Source of the DNA: Domibacillus tundrae
GTDB taxonomy: Bacteria; Bacillota; Bacilli; Bacillales; Domibacillaceae
DNA length: 64,000 nucleotides
Assembly: GCF_000970675.1 (NCBI RefSeq)
Contig: NZ_LAJA01000005.1
Coordinates: 33,860-97,859 of the forward strand
Direction: 5' to 3'
Part shown: positions 60,386 through 64,000 of the stretch, one piece after another
How the letters are laid out: every line of letters begins with the position of its first letter
Numbering within the stretch: position 1 is the first letter of the stretch
Translations under genes and position numbers: made by a program
Notes under the pieces: model-generated
Databases searched by the model: none
Seen by the model: only the letters and a program-made list of their open reading frames with translations
What the model was told of the DNA's origin: nothing

Positions 60386-61522
60386 ATGAAAGCTGTCACA
60401 TTTCAAGGCGTAAAAGAAGTTGTTGTAAAAGAAGTAAAAGCGCCCACTATTCAAAAACCGGATGATATTATCGTCAAGCCTACATTAACGGCAATCTGCG
60501 GTTCTGATTTGCATTTGATTCACGGCATGATCCCGAATCTTCAAGAGGATTATATTATCGGACATGAACCGATGGGAGTCGTAGAGGAAGTAGGCCCGGC
60601 TGTCACAAAGGTGAAAAAAGGGGACCGTGTGATTATTCCATTTAATATTAGCTGTGGGGAATGCTGGTTCTGTAAGCATGAGCTTGAAAGCCAATGCGAC
60701 AATTCCAACGACAACGGCGACATGGGTGCTTATTTTGGATATACCGGCACGACAGGAGGATATCCCGGCGGGCAAGCAGAATATATGCGCGTACCATATG
60801 GGAATTTTACACCGTTTAAAATCCCGGAAGACAGTGAGGTCGAGGATGAGAAGCTCGTTCTGCTTGCGGATGCCGCTTCAACCGCACACTGGAGTGTTGA
60901 CAATGCCGGTGTAAAAGCAGGCGACACAGTCATTATCCTAGGCTGTGGACCGGTGGGATTGCTTGCCCAAAAATTTGCCTGGTTAAAAGGGGCAAAACGC
61001 GTGATTGCGGTCGATTATGTCGGTTACCGCCTTGAACATGCGAAGAGAACAAACAAAGTGGAAATTGTAAACTTTGAAGATGAACAAAATATTGGCAATC
61101 ATTTGAAAGAAATGACAAGCGGCGGAGCAGATGTGGTTATTGACTGCGTTGGAATGAGCGGGAAAATGACGCCAATTGAATTTCTCGCCACCGGAATGAA
61201 ACTTCATGGCGGCGCTATGGGCGGTCTTATTATCGCCAGCCAGGCTGTTCGTAAAGGCGGTACCGTTCAAGTAACCGGTGTATATGGCGGTGCATACAAT
61301 GGATTTCCAATGGGGGATATCTTCCAGCGGAATGTTAATGTTCGAACAGGCCAGGCGCCGGTTATCCACCGCATGCCTCATTTGTATCAGCTGATCGCGG
61401 AAGGAAAAGTAGATCCGAGCGATGTAGTCACGCATATTTTACCGCTTGATGAAGCAAAAAAGGGCTATGAAATGTTCGACACAAGAACACATGACTGCAT
61501 AAAAGTTGTGCTGAAACCATAA
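60386..61522 (+). CDS. adhB: Zinc-dependent alcohol dehydrogenase (AdhB-like)
   Basis: A 378-residue medium-chain dehydrogenase. The catalytic zinc ligands are Cys in AICGSDLH, His-Glu in GHEPMG and an Asp in LLADAAST. The structural zinc has Cys in CGECWFCKHELESQC (three to four of the usual four). The Rossmann loop is ILGCGPVGLLAQ with Asp in AVDYVG, which suggests NAD. It resembles formaldehyde-dehydrogenase-like enzymes and B. subtilis AdhB (378 aa), which also sits among CotF-like yra genes. Substrate unknown; expression in sporulating cells is inferred. Confidence 0.92.
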   Translation: MKAVTFQGVKEVVVKEVKAPTIQKPDDIIVKPTLTAICGSDLHLIHGMIPNLQEDYIIGHEPMGVVEEVGPAVTKVKKGDRVIIPFNISCGECWFCKHELESQCDNSNDNGDMGAYFGYTGTTGGYPGGQAEYMRVPYGNFTPFKIPEDSEVEDEKLVLLADAASTAHWSVDNAGVKAGDTVIILGCGPVGLLAQKFAWLKGAKRVIAVDYVGYRLEHAKRTNKVEIVNFEDEQNIGNHLKEMTSGGADVVIDCVGMSGKMTPIEFLATGMKLHGGAMGGLIIASQAVRKGGTVQVTGVYGGAYNGFPMGDIFQRNVNVRTGQAPVIHRMPHLYQLIAEGKVDPSDVVTHILPLDEAKKGYEMFDTRTHDCIKVVLKP

Positions 61523-61526
61523 AAAC

Positions 61527-61560
61527 AAAAAGAAGCGCCTTATAGGGCCGCTTCTTTTTT
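61527..61560. terminator. Bidirectional terminator between adhB and carbonic anhydrase
   Basis: AAAAAGAAGCG pairs with CGCTTCTTTTT around an imperfect inner CCTTATAGGG. It overlaps the last codons of the convergent anhydrase gene. Confidence 0.8.
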
Positions 61561-62115
61561 GTATCCATCAACAACAAGATCCAGTTTGCCCGTTGAAGGG
61601 TTAATAACAAGCCCGTGTACCGGGATAGAATCCACCATTAATGGATGGGACTTTACCATTTCTACGCTGTGCTGGACACTTTCTTCTACGCTGTTAAAGC
61701 CACTCAGCCATTTGTCTACATCAATTCCGGCGTGACGAAGTGTGTCTACTACTTCCTGCTGAATGCCTCGTTCCTTCATCGCATCGATCATCACATCGCT
61801 TGAAAGAGATCCCATGCCGCAATCGTGATGGCCGACAATTAATATTTCATCCGCTCGCAGCTGATACACCGCAACGAGAAGGCTGCGCATAATCGATCCG
61901 AATGGATGATTGACGATCGCGCCGGCATTGCGGACAATTTTCACGTCCCCGTTTTTGAAGTTCATTGCTTCCGTTACAAGCTCGACTAAGCGTGTATCCA
62001 TACACGTTAAAATAACTACACGTTTGTCCGGGAATTTATCTGTCGCAAATTTTTCGAATTCCTTATTTTCTACAAACGTTTCATTAAACGATAAAATATC
62101 AGTCAGTAATGTCAC
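61540..62115 (-). CDS. Beta-class carbonic anhydrase (YtiB-like)
   Basis: A 191-residue enzyme that interconverts carbon dioxide and bicarbonate. Zinc ligands Cys38, His96 and Cys99 are in CMDTRL and GHHDCGMG, with the Asp40-Arg42 dyad present. It resembles B. subtilis YtiB. Bicarbonate supply for carboxylases is the likely role. The C-terminal codons run into the shared terminator. Monocistronic. Confidence 0.9.
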   Translation of the reverse strand: MTLLTDILSFNETFVENKEFEKFATDKFPDKRVVILTCMDTRLVELVTEAMNFKNGDVKIVRNAGAIVNHPFGSIMRSLLVAVYQLRADEILIVGHHDCGMGSLSSDVMIDAMKERGIQQEVVDTLRHAGIDVDKWLSGFNSVEESVQHSVEMVKSHPLMVDSIPVHGLVINPSTGKLDLVVDGYKKEAAL

Positions 62116-62171
62116 TATTCTCTCTCCTTTCAGTTCTCACTTATTATTTTGAAGGATTTTATGTTTTTTTG

Positions 62172-62492
62172 TCAAACTATTTTCACGGCATCGGCAATAC
62201 TTTTTCTTAAGCCCCCGATTGGAACAAAGCGCGCCACGCGGAATAATTCCTTGCCTTTTGCAAAGAAAAGTACAGCGGGCACGGAAAAAACAGTCAATTG
62301 GCCGGCAATGTCCGGCGCTATTCCCGTATTTGCATAAACAGATGTCACACTGGGAAACTCCTGCATAAGCGCTTTAACCTGCGGCAGCAGGGCATGACAA
62401 ACGGAACAGCCAGGGCTTGAAACATAAAGCAACACCGCTTCGCTGGATGAAAGAACGTCTGAAAATTCCGTATATGAAGTTACGTGCTGCAT
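62172..62492 (-). CDS. Thioredoxin-like protein (YtpP-like)
   Basis: A 106-residue thioredoxin fold with active site CSVC (Cys29 and Cys32, in SSPGCSVCHALLPQV) and cis-Pro in FSVPAVLFF. The XX pair differs from the CGPC of thioredoxin, so redox potential or partner likely differ; YtpP-like proteins are close relatives. ATG 62492 is chosen because AAAGGAG is 8 bases upstream. No neighbour shows its partner. Confidence 0.85.
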   Translation of the reverse strand: MQHVTSYTEFSDVLSSSEAVLLYVSSPGCSVCHALLPQVKALMQEFPSVTSVYANTGIAPDIAGQLTVFSVPAVLFFAKGKELFRVARFVPIGGLRKSIADAVKIV

Positions 62493-62569
62493 TCGTACCA
62501 CTCCTTTTTCTCATTGTAAACTGTCTCTGCTATAATGAAAAAGAATATGATTTATAAGGAGGCTCCGGC

Positions 62570-63067
62570 ATGGCTGGACGAAAAGAAGAGGAACTGAAAG
62601 ACATTACGCTGCTCGGCAATCAAGGCACAAAATACGTATTTAACTACGACCCATCCGTCCTGGAGACGTTTGACAATAAACATCAAAACCGCGACTATTT
62701 CGTAAAATTCAACTGTCCGGAATTCACGTCGCTTTGCCCGATGACCGGCCAGCCAGACTTTGCGACCATTTACATCAGCTACATCCCGGATGTGATAATG
62801 GTCGAAAGCAAATCGCTGAAACTATACTTATTTAGTTTCCGCAATCATGGCGACTTTCATGAGGACTGTATGAACATTATCATGAATGACCTCATTGAAT
62901 TGATGGACCCACGCTACATTGAAGTATGGGGCAAATTCACGCCGCGTGGCGGTATTTCCATCGATCCGTACACGAACTACGGCAAGCCGGGTACGAAATA
63001 TGAGGAAATGGCGGACTTCCGCATGATGAATCATGATTTGTATCCGGAGAAAATTGATAACCGGTAA
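62570..63067 (+). CDS. queF: NADPH-dependent preQ0 reductase (QueF)
   Basis: The 165-residue enzyme reduces the nitrile preQ0 to the amine preQ1 in queuosine synthesis. The catalytic Cys56 and Asp63 lie in [11 protein letters not shown], with the preQ0-binding [16 protein letters not shown] and the unimodular layout of B. subtilis QueF. AAGGAGG precedes the ATG. No preQ1 riboswitch or queCDE genes are adjacent, unlike the common Bacillus order, and the accessory-looking DNA downstream starts within 20 bases of its stop. Confidence 0.95.
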   Translation: MAGRKEEELKDITLLGNQGTKYVFNYDPSVLETFDNKHQNRDYFVKFNCPEFTSLCPMTGQPDFATIYISYIPDVIMVESKSLKLYLFSFRNHGDFHEDCMNIIMNDLIELMDPRYIEVWGKFTPRGGISIDPYTNYGKPGTKYEEMADFRMMNHDLYPEKIDNR

Positions 63068-63082
63068 GGGCAGGAAAATAAG

Positions 63083-63189
63083 CGTGGTCACACGAAATTC
63101 GCTGAAATGTGACCACGAAAACAGCCTTTTTTCTAAAAATGTGACCAAATGTGTGACCAACAGAAGTTTAAAATAAAGTGATGTGACCA
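63083..63189. repeat. Cluster of five TGTGACCA repeats past queF (attachment-site-like)
   Basis: TGTGACCA occurs four times directly (63109-63116, 63140-63147, 63152-63159, 63182-63189) and once inverted (TGGTCACA, 63085-63092). The first two form a perfect 10-bp hairpin, CGTGGTCACA with TGTGACCACG. Clustered short repeats of this kind are typical of tyrosine integrase arm or attachment regions. No integrase gene is intact in the window. Confidence 0.6.
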
Positions 63190-63201
63190 CGCATTATACG
63201 T

Positions 63202-63237
63202 AAAAAAAGGTATCTCCAAATAGAGATACCTTTTTTT
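63202..63237. terminator. Terminator-like hairpin downstream of the repeat cluster
   Basis: AAAAAAAGGTATCTC and GAGATACCTTTTTTT form a long perfect stem with T runs on both strands. It may end queF transcripts. Bases 63239-63392 hold no gene apart from the AAAAGGAGGG ribosome site of the next one. Confidence 0.85.
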
Positions 63238-63392
63238 ATTTTAATTTGTTAAGCAATATTAGTTTGTCATTTTTTAAATTGGAGCACCTTTTAAAATTTT
63301 GTCGGAAAATGCTTTTTTATTTTTAAATACATTTACTTAAATACTCAGTAATATAGAAGGTAAAGAAATTATAAAAAAGGAGGGAAGAAACC

Positions 63393-64000
63393 ATGGGTTT
63401 TTGGTTGGTCATATCAATTCTTATTTTAGTTATCAATAGCGGGTTTTGGGGCAGTATCTTTATTTTAGCGTTCATGGCTACAATAGTTTTTTTGATTCAA
63501 GGGATTATCTTTTTTAAATTAAAAAATGGAAATGCAAAGAAATTATTTAAAGTATCGGGTGTTACTTTTTCGATTTTTATAATAAGCCTTATTTTTGTGA
63601 TAGCTTTTGATAGTAATACTGCAACACCAACGCCTTCGACTACTGCTTACAATCAAAAAGAAGCTGAAAAAGCCAAAGAAGAAACTGAAGAAGCCAAAAA
63701 AGAAGCCGAAGAACAAGCTAGAATAGCAGCAGAAGAGAAGGCCAAGCAAGAAGCAGAAGAAAAGGCCAAAAAAGAAGCCGAAGAACAAGCTAGAGTAGCA
63801 GCAGAAGAGAAGGCCAAGCAAGAAGCCGAAGAACAAGCTAGAATAGCAGCGGAAGAGAAGGCCAAGCAAGAAGCGGGAACGATGTCACAGCAACAAGCGG
63901 TAAAAAAGGCTGAAGATTATATAGATCACACTGCATTTTCAAGAAGCGGCTTAATCGAGCAGTTAGTGTTTGAAGGTTTTAGCAATAGTGATGCCAGTTA
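63393..64000 (+). CDS. Membrane protein with coiled coil and Ltp-type C-terminal repeat (runs past the window end)
   Basis: The frame opens at ATG 63393 behind AAAAGGAGGG and is still open at base 64000 (about 202 codons). Residues 1-70 hold two or three membrane helices. About 80 residues of charged E/K/A coiled coil follow, including three near-identical 16-residue units. Then comes MSQQQAVKKAEDYID and FSRSGLIEQLVFEGFSNSDA, the core of the Ltp (host cell surface-exposed lipoprotein) family. Ltp of Streptococcus phage TP-J34 blocks DNA injection of superinfecting phage. Here the anchor is membrane helices, not a lipobox. The position beside integration-like repeats fits a mobile element. Exclusion activity is inferred. 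Confidence 0.75.
   Translation, partial: MGFWLVISILILVINSGFWGSIFILAFMATIVFLIQGIIFFKLKNGNAKKLFKVSGVTFSIFIISLIFVIAFDSNTATPTPSTTAYNQKEAEKAKEETEEAKKEAEEQARIAAEEKAKQEAEEKAKKEAEEQARVAAEEKAKQEAEEQARIAAEEKAKQEAGTMSQQQAVKKAEDYIDHTAFSRSGLIEQLVFEGFSNSDAS
63705..63872 (+). repeat. Three 48-bp repeats coding the coiled coil
   Basis: Copies at 63705-63752, 63777-63824 and 63825-63872 are almost identical. Each codes AEEQARIAAEEKAKQE or a one-residue variant. A 24-base partial unit lies between the first two. Copy number probably varies between strains. Confidence 0.9.

Noticed and set aside
62828..63190. Minus-strand frame of 120 codons over queF
   Set aside because: Antisense of queF for most of its length; the non-overlapping start is the TGTGACCA repeat cluster.
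63543..63869. Minus-strand frames with repeated F, S, C and L
   Set aside because: They are the antisense of the E/K/A coiled-coil repeats of the Ltp-type gene.
1..64000. CRISPR array, rRNA, tRNA or intact insertion sequence
   Set aside because: No regularly spaced direct repeats with unique spacers, no rRNA or tRNA signatures and no transposase frames were seen; subtle tRNAs would need a covariance search to exclude.

Overview
The window is a 64 kb chromosomal stretch from an aerobic, endospore-forming Bacillaceae (Firmicutes). Supporting signs are yfmL-yfmM synteny, CotF-like spore coat proteins, sigma-B and sigma-G type promoters, S-box and cobalamin riboswitches, a CcpA cre site, a PerR box, and strong AGGAGG ribosome sites with many GTG/TTG starts. 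No rRNA, tRNA, CRISPR array or intact transposase is visible. Gene names follow Bacillus subtilis homology recognised by eye; no database search was possible.

Layout. 1-5.5 kb: 3' end of a DEAD-box helicase, a Dph6-like enzyme, the ABC-F ATPase YfmM, an RsbR-like STAS protein and a CNNM/CorC transporter whose leader has a perfect hairpin between Shine-Dalgarno and start. 5.7-11.7 kb: an NlpC/P60 hydrolase, a large membrane protein, a decayed TspO/MBR gene, topB, and the decayed tail of a second topB. 11.7-18.4 kb: metA, a MtnU-like nitrilase, an S-box controlled methyltransferase-like gene, pabB-pabA-pabC, a general stress gene, rraA and a 58-residue membrane protein. 18.5-29.8 kb: a cobalamin riboswitch and a 13-gene corrinoid uptake and salvage operon (BtuFCD-CbiZ, CbiB, CobD, CobU, CobQ, CobS, CobC, a second CobU-like protein, PduO-type adenosyltransferase, CblT, CblS). 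Its genes mostly overlap, which implies translational coupling.

29.8-42.1 kb is a mosaic: PAS protein, lipoprotein, SLH-anchored amidase, hemolysin III family protein, DUF1836 regulator, SDR, thioesterase, LysR regulator, diguanylate cyclase, a PstS-like protein fused to a membrane domain, and an MFS transporter. 42.2-51.3 kb: a cre-controlled secreted beta-amylase, then a 5-oxoproline operon (pxpB, pxpC, accB, accC, ycsI, kipR, pxpA, ycsG) with two matching palindromes that may bind KipR. 51.3-63.1 kb: a GGDEF remnant, a DUF1206 protein, lipoate ligase, cell-wall amidase, PerR-box catalase, acetyl-CoA synthetase, two divergent copies of a two-gene coat module with an alcohol dehydrogenase, carbonic anhydrase, a thioredoxin-like protein and queF. 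Past queF, a cluster of TGTGACCA repeats and A+T-rich DNA precedes a truncated gene for an Ltp-type (superinfection-exclusion-like) membrane protein. This looks like the edge of a mobile element.

Most unusual items: the SD-hairpin-TTG arrangement at 4137-4182, the beta-amylase promoter lying in the loop of an upstream terminator-like inverted repeat, the remnant topB beside an intact topB of opposite orientation, the paired KipR-type palindromes, and the Ltp gene beside the repeat cluster.
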